Shown here one piece after another: positions 1 through 6,673 of a stretch of DNA of 21,230 nucleotides. Both the position numbers and the translations under genes were made by a program. The DNA is from Treponema sp. GTDB lineage: Bacteria > Spirochaetota > Spirochaetia > Treponematales > Breznakiellaceae. Within the stretch, counting starts at the first letter, position 1, and each line of letters starts with the position of its first letter. The notes under the pieces are model-generated. The model was not told the DNA's origin, searched no databases, and was given only the letters and a program-made list of their open reading frames with translations. The DNA lies in contig JAISPH010000200.1 of NCBI GenBank assembly GCA_031275035.1, forward strand, positions 1 to 21,230, written 5' to 3'.

Positions 1-32
1 GGAGGCTCGTTCGATAGGAAGTTTATAGTACC

Positions 33-108
33 GTCTGGTTTAATACCAACTTTTTGAAAGCGTTGCTTTATTTGAGCCGCAGCAGAGCTGCGGGGTATTA
101 AACCAGAC
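33..108. repeat. 15-bp perfect inverted repeat enclosing a GC hairpin
   Basis: GTCTGGTTTAATACC at 33-47 is repeated as its exact reverse complement at 94-108. Between the arms a second perfect hairpin has a 7-bp stem (77-83 with 87-93) and the 3-nt loop AGA. The nested layout resembles a small palindromic or MITE-like element, or the end of a larger mobile element. It lies next to transposase debris, which fits a mobile origin. The left part of the element may continue outside the window. The inverted repeat is directly visible; its mobility is inference. Confidence 0.7.
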
Positions 109-200
109 TTTCGAATAAACGCCATATCCTGGTTATTATCGGAAAAATGACAACTATTTGCGGATCCCTGATCCGGGTAGAACCAAAAACCCTTCGACTG

Positions 201-433
201 TCAGGAACGCCATCGATTGCTTCGCGTTGAAGGGGAACTACTTAGACCGTATTTGCTGCCGCATAAAGGGAGGACCTGCGGAAACTTCATTTCCGGCCCG
301 CATTTGTACTGAAAGAAGGTCCAGGCCAAACTAAGCGCGGCGATGATCTCACCGGTATATAGACGCTTTCCTGTTCGGTTGGCTGGCCGCTTTTCTTCGT
401 TACCGCCTGTTTTTCTTTCATAGTTAACCCCAT
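201..433 (-). pseudogene. Decayed transposase fragment (integrase-type DDE family, N-terminal part)
   Basis: On the minus strand a start at 433 gives MGLTMKEKQAVTK, which resembles transposase N-termini I recall from treponemes. After a frame change the sequence continues as KRPANRTGKRLYTGEII and then WTFFQYKCG, the pattern of the helix-turn-helix linker in integrase-type (ISNCY-like) transposases. A further frame change gives PPFMRQQI, which resembles the next block (P-L-M-R-Q-Q). The stretch between the N-terminus and the KRPANR block is missing, and no DDE catalytic domain follows before the window edge. It is therefore a frameshifted, internally deleted remnant. The family call comes from remembered motifs, not a database search. 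It may be related to the inverted repeat at 33-108. Confidence 0.5.
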
Positions 434-536
434 GCGGATACCCCCCTTCGAGTGTCCTTATTGTAATTTGGGTAACATTTTCAATGTGAGGCATGAGTCC
501 TTTTTGGTTAGATTTTCGATGAGGCGCTGCGGGGTC

Positions 537-565
537 TTGCCTTTTTTATCAAATGCCGTTATCAT
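537..565 (+). promoter_or_regulatory. Candidate sigma70-type promoter for the hyd leader
   Basis: TTGCCT at 537-542 and TATCAT at 560-565 are separated by exactly 17 bp and match the -35 and -10 consensus at 4/6 and 5/6 positions. Transcription would start near 572. That gives a leader of about 120 nt before the intrinsic terminator at 694-725 and about 180 nt before the first start codon. No protein-coding signal is seen between 434 and 753, so this roughly 320-bp gap seems to hold only the promoter, leader and terminator. Confidence 0.5.
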
Positions 566-571
566 TATTGA

Positions 572-725
572 TAGAACCATTCCCGGCGAGAGCGATCTTG
601 CCGGGCGTGGGCTTAGTTTACCTTGCAGGCAAAGACCGGTAACGGTTCTGGCCGTCCGAGGGCGCATATATGCCGCAAGAGCCGTATTGTACGCCCCCGG
701 ATGGTATCCGGGGGTTTTTGTTTTT
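572..725 (+). promoter_or_regulatory. Putative attenuator or riboswitch-like leader of the hyd genes
   Basis: The predicted transcript folds into several local hairpins: a 6-bp stem at 582-587/600-605, a GTAA (GNRA) tetraloop hairpin at 635-646, and a terminator at 694-714. The 5' strand of the terminator, with two added bases (692-702), can pair instead with 654-664 (GTCCGAGGGCG) at 10 of 11 positions. Terminator and alternative stem exclude each other, which is the usual layout of an attenuator. I could not match the upstream part to any riboswitch class I know. The alternative explanation is a free-standing small RNA with its own terminator. The pairing is visible in the sequence; regulation is inference. 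Confidence 0.4.
694..725 (+). terminator. Intrinsic terminator upstream of the hyd cluster
   Basis: CCCCCGGAT (694-702) pairs perfectly with ATCCGGGGG (706-714) across a 3-nt loop and is followed by TTTTTGTTTTT. It sits only 28 bp before the start of the downstream regulator gene. It therefore either ends a small upstream RNA or gates expression of the hyd genes. Confidence 0.8.
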
Positions 726-753
726 GAGCGCGGATGCAGCCGGAGGAGGAAGG

Positions 754-1011
754 ATGGAGCGGGTAGCGGTGATAGGGGCGATTCTGGAGCAGCCCCAGCT
801 AAGCCAGAAACTGTTTAACGAGACGGTTTCTTCTTTCAAGGGTATCGTAAAGGGACGCATGGGAATCCCCCTGGCAGAGAAGGATATGGCGGTCATCTCC
901 ATCACCCTCCTGGGGGAGCTGGACGAGATCAACGCCCTTACGGGGAAGCTGGGGAACCTCCCCGGGGTAACGGTCAAAACCGCCGTCTCCGGGAATCCGG
1001 GCAAAACATAA
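754..1011 (+). CDS. TM1266-type iron-only hydrogenase system regulator (putative)
   Basis: An 85-residue protein. The start at ATG 754 is chosen because a strong ribosome binding site (GGAGGAGGA, 742-750) precedes it. A longer reading from 670 would run through the terminator hairpin and is unlikely. The N-terminus (RVAVIGAILEQP), the central GRMGIPL and the VISITLLGELDEINALTGKLG segment followed by GVTVKTAVS fit the small ferredoxin-like, ACT/NikR-C-like fold of the TM1266 family. These proteins are usually encoded beside hydE, hydF and hydG and are thought to regulate them, though their ligand and mechanism are not settled. There is no DNA-binding motif in the protein. The neighbouring hydG and hydE strongly support the call. 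Confidence 0.8.
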   Translation: MERVAVIGAILEQPQLSQKLFNETVSSFKGIVKGRMGIPLAEKDMAVISITLLGELDEINALTGKLGNLPGVTVKTAVSGNPGKT

Positions 1012-1176
1012 GGAAAAGAACCAGGGAGGCGGCGGGCGAAATAGTAAAAAACGCCGCCGCGGAATGACTCTCTCCGCCGCAGGCCGACGGGGTATGCTGG
1101 TTCTGAACGGAGGCCGCAGCCAAAACCGTCCCAGGGGGCGGGGTACCGGAACCGCCTGTGAATGAAAAGTCCATTA

Positions 1177-1278
1177 GAGTTGTTCAAAAACTGAAGTTTT
1201 TGAACAACAATCGCTTAAAAAGGACTTGTGCCGGACGGAAGTCCGCAAGAACCAGCCGGGTTCTTGAACAAGTCCATT
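1177..1278 (+). repeat. 102-bp structured intergenic repeat, copy A (upstream of hydG)
   Basis: This copy aligns without gaps to 5447-5548, with about 84% identity counted by eye. It begins with a hairpin, TTGTTCAAAAAC pairing with GTTTTTGAACAA around TGAA. A multibranch unit follows: GGACTTG (1222-1228) can pair with CAAGTCC near the 3' end, enclosing a CGGAC/GTCCG hairpin and a CAAGAACC/GGTTCTTG hairpin. The outer ends (TTGTTCAA and TTGAACAA) are inverted repeats, as in a MITE. The element ends 17 bp before the hydG start, directly upstream of its ribosome binding site, so it should form part of the hydG 5' UTR. The rest of the 1012-1295 gap shows nothing I can assign. Confidence 0.8.
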
Positions 1279-1295
1279 GAAAGGGGAAGATCGCC

Positions 1296-2735
1296 ATGTA
1301 TAATCCGGCCTCAGCTTCGGCGGATGAATTTATCGACCACCGGGAAGTGCTTGACACCCTGGCCTATGCTGATGCGAACAAAAACAATGCGGAGCTTATC
1401 GACAGCCTCCTTGAAAAAGCGCGGCCCCGGAAAACGGAAAAGGGGGTACGCTGCGCCGGCCTTACCCACCGGGAAGCCTCGGCGCTGCTCGCCTGCGAAC
1501 TGCCGGAAAAGGTCCGGGCCATGTACGACCTGGCGGAGGAGATAAAAAAAGCCTTCTACGGAAACCGGATCGTCATCTTTGCGCCCCTGTACCTCTCAAA
1601 CTACTGCGTCAACGGCTGCGTCTACTGTCCGTATCATGCAAAAAACAAAACCATCCCCCGGGTCAAGCTTGGCCGGGAAGACATTCTGCGGGAAGTCGCC
1701 GCCCTGCAGGATATGGGGCACAAGCGGCTTGCCCTTGAATGCGGCGAGCATCCCGTGGAGAACCCCATCGAGTATGTGCTTGACTCCATCGGGACCGTGT
1801 ATTCGGTGAAGAACAAAAACGGGGCCATCCGCCGGGTAAACGTCAATATCGCCGCCACCAGCGTTGACAACTACCGCAGGCTCCGGGACGCGGGCATCGG
1901 GACCTACATCCTGTTTCAGGAAACCTACCACAAGGAAAGCTACCGTTCCCTCCACCCCTCGGGGCCCAAACACGATTACAACTACCACACCGAGGCCATG
2001 GACCGGGCCATGCAGGGCGGCATCGACGACGTGGGGCTTGGGGTCCTCTTCGGCCTTGAACGGTACCGCTACGAGTTCGCCGCCCTCCTGATGCACGCCG
2101 AACACCTGGAGGCGGCCTTCGGCGTGGGGCCCCATACCATCAGTATGCCCAGGATAAAACACGCCGAGGACATCGACGTCAACGATTTTAACAACGCCAT
2201 CAGCGACGACACCTTCGCCAAACTCTGCGCCCTGGTCAGGATCGCGGTGCCCTATACGGGCATGATCATCTCCACCCGGGAAAGCCAGGAAGTCCGCGAA
2301 AAGGTGATACGCCTGGGGGTTTCCCAGATCAGCGGCGCATCCCGTACCTCCGTGGGCGGCTACGGGGAAGAGGAGCGGCCCCACGATACCGAACAATTCG
2401 ACGTGAGCGATCAGCGCACCCTGGACGAGGTTATCAAGTGGCTGATGGACCTGGGCTACATCCCCAGCTTCTGTACCGCCTGTTACCGGGAAGGCAGGAC
2501 CGGGGACCGCTTCATGTCCCTCTGTAAATCCGGGCAGATTCAAAACTGCTGCCACCCCAACGCCCTGATGACCCTGAAGGAATACCTTGAGGATTATGCG
2601 AAACCCCTCACCCGCAGGACCGGCGGGGAGCTGATTGAACGGGAAATCCCCTCCATTCCCAACGGGAAGATCAGGGAAAAGATACGGCTCTGGCTTTCGG
2701 ATATCGAAAAGGGCAAACGGGACTTCAGGATATAA
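1296..2735 (+). CDS. hydG: [FeFe] hydrogenase H-cluster radical SAM maturase HydG
   Basis: A 479-residue cytoplasmic radical SAM enzyme that cleaves L-tyrosine to p-cresol and dehydroglycine. It then builds the Fe(CO)2(CN)-cysteine synthon used in H-cluster assembly. The SAM cluster motif CX3CX2C is C104, C108 and C111 (NYCVNGCVYC). The C-terminal auxiliary-cluster motif CX2CX22C is present as C393, C396 and C419. The length is normal for HydG, and both signatures separate it from the related tyrosine lyase ThiH. The start follows a purine-rich ribosome binding site (AAAGGGGAAG) immediately after repeat copy A. It lies downstream of the TM1266-type regulator and upstream of hydE on the same strand. 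No sign of damage. Confidence 0.97.
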   Translation: MYNPASASADEFIDHREVLDTLAYADANKNNAELIDSLLEKARPRKTEKGVRCAGLTHREASALLACELPEKVRAMYDLAEEIKKAFYGNRIVIFAPLYLSNYCVNGCVYCPYHAKNKTIPRVKLGREDILREVAALQDMGHKRLALECGEHPVENPIEYVLDSIGTVYSVKNKNGAIRRVNVNIAATSVDNYRRLRDAGIGTYILFQETYHKESYRSLHPSGPKHDYNYHTEAMDRAMQGGIDDVGLGVLFGLERYRYEFAALLMHAEHLEAAFGVGPHTISMPRIKHAEDIDVNDFNNAISDDTFAKLCALVRIAVPYTGMIISTRESQEVREKVIRLGVSQISGASRTSVGGYGEEERPHDTEQFDVSDQRTLDEVIKWLMDLGYIPSFCTACYREGRTGDRFMSLCKSGQIQNCCHPNALMTLKEYLEDYAKPLTRRTGGELIEREIPSIPNGKIREKIRLWLSDIEKGKRDFRI

Positions 2736-2941
2736 TGCGACGCGCTTCGCCGGCGGGCGGGCGGCTATAGCTTTTGGGTTATACGACCCTCCGGGCCGTT
2801 TGCCGAAAGGTATGGATTATAGGGGCGCTGCCGCGCCCGCGGCATCCGCTATGGCTTTTGGACCGGACGCGGCGGCGGGCGAAGGGAGCGGGCTATTGCA
2901 CCGGCGGCGGATCTCCGTCATGGTAAAGGGGATTTTTCTGT
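2736..2941 (+). other. GC-rich gap between hydG and hydE with a short imperfect direct repeat
   Basis: This 206-bp gap has no convincing gene. A 13-bp motif, CTAT(A/G)GCTTTTGG, occurs at 2765-2777 and again at 2849-2861 in otherwise GC-rich sequence. A ribosome binding site for hydE (AAAGGGG) lies near the 3' end. I see no clear terminator or consensus promoter, so hydG and hydE may be co-transcribed, although the gap is long for an operon. Confidence 0.4.
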
Positions 2942-4009
2942 ATGATGAACTTTACGGCGCCCTTCAGCGATGATTTTCTCCTCCACTGCATTACTACCGA
3001 AGATCCCGCGGAGACGGAACAGCTTTTTGCGGCGGCCCGGAAGATCCGGTCCCGGCATTACGGGGACGATGTCTACTTCCGGGGGCTCATCGAATTTACC
3101 AACTACTGTAAAAACGACTGCTATTACTGCGGCATCAGGAAGGGGAACGAAAGGGCGGAGCGCTACCGTCTTTCCCTGGAGGAGATACTCCACTGCTGCC
3201 GCATCGGGGACCTCCTGGGGTACCGGACCTTTGTGCTCCAGGGCGGGGAGGATCCCTTCTTTACCGGCGGGCGGATGGCGGAGATAGTCGCCGCCGTCCG
3301 CCGGGCATACCCGGATCACGCCATCACCCTCTCTATCGGGGAATGGAGCCGGGAAAGCTACGAAACCTTCTTCCGGGCCGGGGCGGACCGTTACCTTCTG
3401 CGGCACGAGACCGCCAGCGGCGGCCATTACCGGAAACTGCATCCCCCGGCCATGAGCCTGGCGGAACGGAAGCAGTGCCTGTGGGACCTCAAGGACATCG
3501 GCTACCAGGTGGGGGCGGGCTTTATGACGGGAACCCCCTTTCAGACCCCCGAATGTCTGCTTGCGGACCTCCGCTTCCTGGAAGAGCTTCAGCCCCACAT
3601 GGTGGGCATCGGTCCCTTCATCCCCCAGGCGGATACCCCCTTCGGCGCTTTTCCGGGGGGCAGCCTGGAGCTGAGTCTCCGCATGGTGGCCCTGACCCGG
3701 CTCCTCCTCCCCAAAACCCTGATTCCCGCCACCACCGCATTGGGGACCATTTCTCCCCAGGGCCGGGAACGGGGCCTCATGGCCGGGGCCAATGTGGTGA
3801 TGCCCAACCTTTCGCCCAAGGCGGTGCGGAAACTCTACGCCCTCTACGACAACAAGATCTGTACCGGCGACGAAGCCGCCGAATGCCGGCTCTGCATGGA
3901 AGGGCGGATCAGGAGCTTCGGCTTTACGCCTAATATGGGCCGGGGAGATTCGGCCATGGAAGCGCGGACCGCGGCGCCGGTCCGGCCAGGCGCCGGACTG
4001 ACGGACTGA
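2942..4009 (+). CDS. hydE: [FeFe] hydrogenase H-cluster radical SAM maturase HydE
   Basis: A 355-residue radical SAM enzyme that acts on the HydG product during assembly of the two-iron subcluster. The SAM cluster motif is C56, C60 and C63 (NYCKNDCYYC). The GGEDP segment (101-105) is typical of the family's SAM-binding strand. A C-terminal CX7CX2C motif (C307, C315, C318) matches the second, non-essential Fe-S site described for Thermotoga HydE. ATG at 2942 or the adjacent ATG at 2945 are both possible starts; an AAAGGGG site lies upstream. The last codons and the stop fall inside an 8-bp tandem repeat. The partner gene hydF is not in this window. Confidence 0.96.
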   Translation: MMNFTAPFSDDFLLHCITTEDPAETEQLFAAARKIRSRHYGDDVYFRGLIEFTNYCKNDCYYCGIRKGNERAERYRLSLEEILHCCRIGDLLGYRTFVLQGGEDPFFTGGRMAEIVAAVRRAYPDHAITLSIGEWSRESYETFFRAGADRYLLRHETASGGHYRKLHPPAMSLAERKQCLWDLKDIGYQVGAGFMTGTPFQTPECLLADLRFLEELQPHMVGIGPFIPQADTPFGAFPGGSLELSLRMVALTRLLLPKTLIPATTALGTISPQGRERGLMAGANVVMPNLSPKAVRKLYALYDNKICTGDEAAECRLCMEGRIRSFGFTPNMGRGDSAMEARTAAPVRPGAGLTD

Positions 4010-4030
4010 CGGACTGACGGACTGACGGAC
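3995..4030 (+). repeat. 8-bp tandem repeat overlapping the hydE stop codon
   Basis: GGACTGAC is repeated four times exactly (3995-4026) with a partial fifth copy, then decays into CTGCGGGC-like units. The hydE stop TGA (4007-4009) is inside the array. Because 8 is not a multiple of 3, gain or loss of a unit upstream of the stop would change the last codons, but each frame soon meets a TGA. The effect on HydE should be limited to its extreme C-terminus. Confidence 0.85.
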
Positions 4031-4052
4031 CTGCGGGCCTGCGGACTGACGT

Positions 4053-5423
4053 TTATACCCGCTTGTACGCCTTTATCTCCTGGTACAGCCGGGCCGCAAG
4101 ATCTTCCCGCTTTACCCGTACCTGTTCCATGGAGTCCCGGAAGCGCAGGGTAACGGTGCCGTTCTCCCTGCTTTCATAGTCGATGGTGATGCAGAAGGGG
4201 GTTCCCGCTTCGTCCTGGCGGCGGTAGCGGCGGCCTATGGCTCCGGCCTGGTCATAATCGGTGGAGAAGTCCTGTTTCAGCTCGTTCCGTATATCCCGGG
4301 CCAGTTCCGCAAGGCCGTCTTTCTTCATCAGGGGAAGCACCGCCGCGGTAACCGGGGCAAGGGCCGGGTGGAAACGGAGGACGGTGCGCCAATCGTCGTC
4401 GCCGCCCTTGTCGGCGACCTTTTCCTCGTCGTAGGCGTCGCAGAGGATCATCAGCAGGGTCCGGGTCAGTCCCGCGGAGGTTTCGATAATGCAGGGGATG
4501 TACCTTTCGTTGTTGTTATCCTGATCGATGTATTGCAGATCCTTGCCCGAATATCCGGCGTGGCGGGAAAGGTCGTAGTCGGACCGGTTGTGAATGCCCT
4601 CCAGTTCCTTCCACCCCATGGGAAAGAGATACTCGATGTCGTAGGCATCCCTGGCATAGTGGGCCAGCTCATCCGGGCCGTGCTGATGCCAGCGGAGATT
4701 GTCCATCCTGACCCCAAGCTTTTCGTAGTAGGCCCAGCGCCGCTTTTTCCACTCGTTAAACCACTCCGCGTCGGAGCCGGGTTTTACAAAATACTGCATT
4801 TCCATCTGTTCAAACTCGCAGGTGCGGAAGATAAAATTCTTGGTAACGATTTCGTTTCGGAAGGCCTTGCCGATCTGGGCAATGCCGAAGGGAATCTTCA
4901 TCCGGCTGGACTGGATGATGTTTTTATAGTTTACATAGATCCCCTGGGCTGTTTCCGGCCGCAGGTAGACAATGCCGGAATCTTCCTCCACCGCGCCGAT
5001 ATGGGTCTTGAACATGAGGTTGAACTTCCGGGTATCCGTCAGTTCCCCGCCGCATTCGGGGCATTTTTTAGCGGCCAGGTTTTCTCCGGGGATCTGATCC
5101 GCCCGGAACCGGGCCTTGCACTTTTTGCAGTCCACCAGGGGATCGGTAAAATTTTCCACGTGGCCGGAAGCTTCCCAGGTCCGGGGATGCATCAGGATCG
5201 CCGCATCCAGGCCCACGATATCATCATGAAGCTGGGTCATCTCCTTCCACCAGAAGCGGGCGATGCGGTTTTTTAACTCAACCCCCAGGGGGCCGTAGTC
5301 CCAGGCGCCGTTCTGGCCTCCGTAGATCTCGGAAGACTGAAACACGAAACCCCGCCGCTTGGCGAGGGACGTGATTTTTTCCATGGTTGCCTTACCCTGG
5401 TACTCGTTTGAAACATCAGACAT
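4053..5423 (-). CDS. glyS: Glycyl-tRNA synthetase, single-chain (alpha2, class II) type
   Basis: A 456-residue enzyme that charges tRNA-Gly with glycine in the cytoplasm. It is the homodimeric form, also called glyQS in some genomes, not the alpha2-beta2 form. Visible features are an N-terminal SLAKRRGF...SSEIYGG...WDYGPLG segment (about 19-47), a zinc-binding insertion with C99, C102, C121 and C124, the class II motif 2 FRNE at 189-191, motif 3 around GLTR (318-321), and an anticodon-binding domain from about 355 to the end. The length is normal. The start follows GAGGAG at good spacing. It is convergent with hydE and lies downstream of the lacI-type gene on the same strand, with its own candidate promoter in the gap. 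Confidence 0.97.
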   Translation of the reverse strand: MSDVSNEYQGKATMEKITSLAKRRGFVFQSSEIYGGQNGAWDYGPLGVELKNRIARFWWKEMTQLHDDIVGLDAAILMHPRTWEASGHVENFTDPLVDCKKCKARFRADQIPGENLAAKKCPECGGELTDTRKFNLMFKTHIGAVEEDSGIVYLRPETAQGIYVNYKNIIQSSRMKIPFGIAQIGKAFRNEIVTKNFIFRTCEFEQMEMQYFVKPGSDAEWFNEWKKRRWAYYEKLGVRMDNLRWHQHGPDELAHYARDAYDIEYLFPMGWKELEGIHNRSDYDLSRHAGYSGKDLQYIDQDNNNERYIPCIIETSAGLTRTLLMILCDAYDEEKVADKGGDDDWRTVLRFHPALAPVTAAVLPLMKKDGLAELARDIRNELKQDFSTDYDQAGAIGRRYRRQDEAGTPFCITIDYESRENGTVTLRFRDSMEQVRVKREDLAARLYQEIKAYKRV

Positions 5424-5446
5424 GGGATACTCCTCGGAAGGTATTG

Positions 5447-5548
5447 GAGTTGTTCAAGAACTTCCATTTTTGAACAAAAACCGCTTAAAAAGGACTTGCG
5501 CCGGACTTTAGTCCGGGAGAACCGGCCGGGTTCCCGAACAAGTCCATT
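5447..5548 (+). repeat. 102-bp structured intergenic repeat, copy B (5' UTR of glyS)
   Basis: Same length as copy A (1177-1278) with roughly 16 substitutions. Many changes lie in loops: the tetraloop of the CGGAC/GTCCG hairpin is GGAA in A and TTTA here, while the stem is unchanged. The first hairpin keeps TTGTTCAA/TTGAACAA with a different interior. The third hairpin has changes on both sides, keeping GAACC/GGTTC. The element is read in the window's plus direction, so glyS would transcribe its reverse complement. It lies between the candidate glyS promoter and the glyS ribosome binding site. Confidence 0.8.
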
Positions 5549-5574
5549 ATACAGAAGAAGGGGCCGCATGACGA
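5546..5574 (-). promoter_or_regulatory. Candidate glyS promoter at the edge of repeat copy B
   Basis: On the minus strand the -35 box is TCGTCA (5569-5574) and the -10 box is a perfect TATAAT (5546-5551), with a 17-bp spacer. The -10 box straddles the repeat boundary, taking its last three bases (ATT on the plus strand) from the element. Transcription would start near 5539, so nearly the whole repeat would be in the glyS leader. Confidence 0.5.
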
Positions 5575-5588
5575 GAGCCGGGGAGGGC

Positions 5589-6620
5589 TCAGCAGGATTC
5601 CCGGTAGAGGATATTCGCCTTGAGCCGGAGCGGTCCGGGGGAGATACATTCCCGCCGGATCTGCTTTATCAGCAGCCGGGCCGCGGCGGAACCCATGGAC
5701 TCGGCGGGCTGGACCACCGCGCTGATCCGGGGGCTGGTCATGGAAAGCCAGAGATCGTCGTCAAAGGTGATAAGGCTGATCGTTCCGGGGATCCGGACGC
5801 CCCGGTCCCGGAGGCAGTTAAAAACCCCGATGGCGGCCAGGCTGTTCCCGCAGAGGACCGCCTCGACGCCGGTTTCCAGCAGTTCTTCCATGATATAGTA
5901 GGATTCCACCCGCTGAAGCTCGGAAACGGCGGCGGCGCTCCCCGGCAGTACCCTGATAAAACGGGGATCAACCTCAATCCCCGCCTCCCGGCAGGCCCGT
6001 TTATAGCCGCTGATCCGCTCGCCCATGGTTTCGTCCACATCGGTTTCTCCAAAATGGAACGCAATAAAGCCTATCCTGGTAAGCCCCTTCCCCAGAAAGT
6101 ACTGGACCGCCTCATACGCGGCCCCTTCGTTGTCCAAAAGGACGCTGCACGCAGGATAACCGGCGCCCTGCCGGTCCACAAAGACCAGGGGAAAATCCGG
6201 GGGCAGCAGGTTTTCCAGGTAACCGCAGCCGGTTTTGGCCGGAACCAGGATGATGCCGTCAATTCCCCGCAGATAGAGGGATTCGATATTCTTCATTTCG
6301 GCCTTTTTCTGTTCCGCCGAATCGATAAGAATAAGCTGATACCCCAGGGGATTAATGATCTTTTCGATTCCCCGGGCAATATCGACATAAAAGTAGTTCT
6401 CCATATTGGAAACGACATATCCGATCAGCAGGGATTTGCCGCTTCGAAGGTTGCGGGCCAGGGAATTGGCTCTGAACCGCAGGTCCAGAATCGCCTTTTC
6501 CACCTTGCCGGTGGCTTCGGCGGATACAAACCGGGTTCCGTTGAGAACATGGGACACGGTAGAAACAGAAACCCCCGCCGTTTCAGCCACATCTTTCATG
6601 GTCGGCTTTCGGAAATCCAT
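5589..6620 (-). CDS. LacI family transcriptional regulator
   Basis: A 343-residue regulator with the standard LacI/GalR layout. An N-terminal helix-turn-helix is at about 7-27 (MKDVAETAGVSVSTVSHVLN), a hinge helix at about 54-63 (LARNLRSGKS), and a periplasmic-binding-protein-like effector domain fills the rest, including GIDGIILVP and SLITFDDD. It is transcribed away from the polyol uptake operon that starts at 7025 and is probably its repressor, with a carbohydrate inducer. A candidate operator overlaps the start region of that operon. No ribosome binding site is visible before the start, and its own promoter ends only 6 bp before the ATG, which suggests a leaderless mRNA. The effector is not identifiable from sequence. 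Confidence 0.9.
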   Translation of the reverse strand: MDFRKPTMKDVAETAGVSVSTVSHVLNGTRFVSAEATGKVEKAILDLRFRANSLARNLRSGKSLLIGYVVSNMENYFYVDIARGIEKIINPLGYQLILIDSAEQKKAEMKNIESLYLRGIDGIILVPAKTGCGYLENLLPPDFPLVFVDRQGAGYPACSVLLDNEGAAYEAVQYFLGKGLTRIGFIAFHFGETDVDETMGERISGYKRACREAGIEVDPRFIRVLPGSAAAVSELQRVESYYIMEELLETGVEAVLCGNSLAAIGVFNCLRDRGVRIPGTISLITFDDDLWLSMTSPRISAVVQPAESMGSAAARLLIKQIRRECISPGPLRLKANILYRESC

Positions 6621-6626
6621 AGGCCC

Positions 6627-6655
6627 ATGCTATTCATAATTACCCCGCTTGTCAA
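6627..6655 (-). promoter_or_regulatory. Candidate lacI promoter, placed for a leaderless transcript
   Basis: On the minus strand TTGACA (6650-6655) and TAGCAT (6627-6632) are separated by 17 bp. Only 6 bp separate the -10 box from the start codon at 6620, so transcription should begin at or next to the A of the ATG. The absence of a ribosome binding site agrees with this. Confidence 0.55.
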
Positions 6656-6673
6656 ATTGTCCGCAGCTGCCTA

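Noticed and set aside
458..667. Small minus-strand frame ending in KMLPKLQ as a possible gene upstream of the transposase remnant
   Set aside because: It overlaps the predicted plus-strand hyd leader and promoter, has no ribosome binding site and matches no family I know.
572..693. Known riboswitch class (SAM, c-di-GMP, Moco, cobalamin, glycine) or 6S RNA upstream of the hyd genes
   Set aside because: I could not find the conserved core sequences of any of these by eye. The region is therefore reported only as an unassigned leader.
1596..2555. 319-codon minus-strand open frame
   Set aside because: It lies opposite hydG, whose full motifs are intact; GC-rich third positions keep the antisense frame open.
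5447..5548. Structured glyS leader considered as a T-box
   Set aside because: The same element occurs upstream of hydG, and no T-box or specifier-loop consensus is visible; T-boxes are mainly Firmicutes features.
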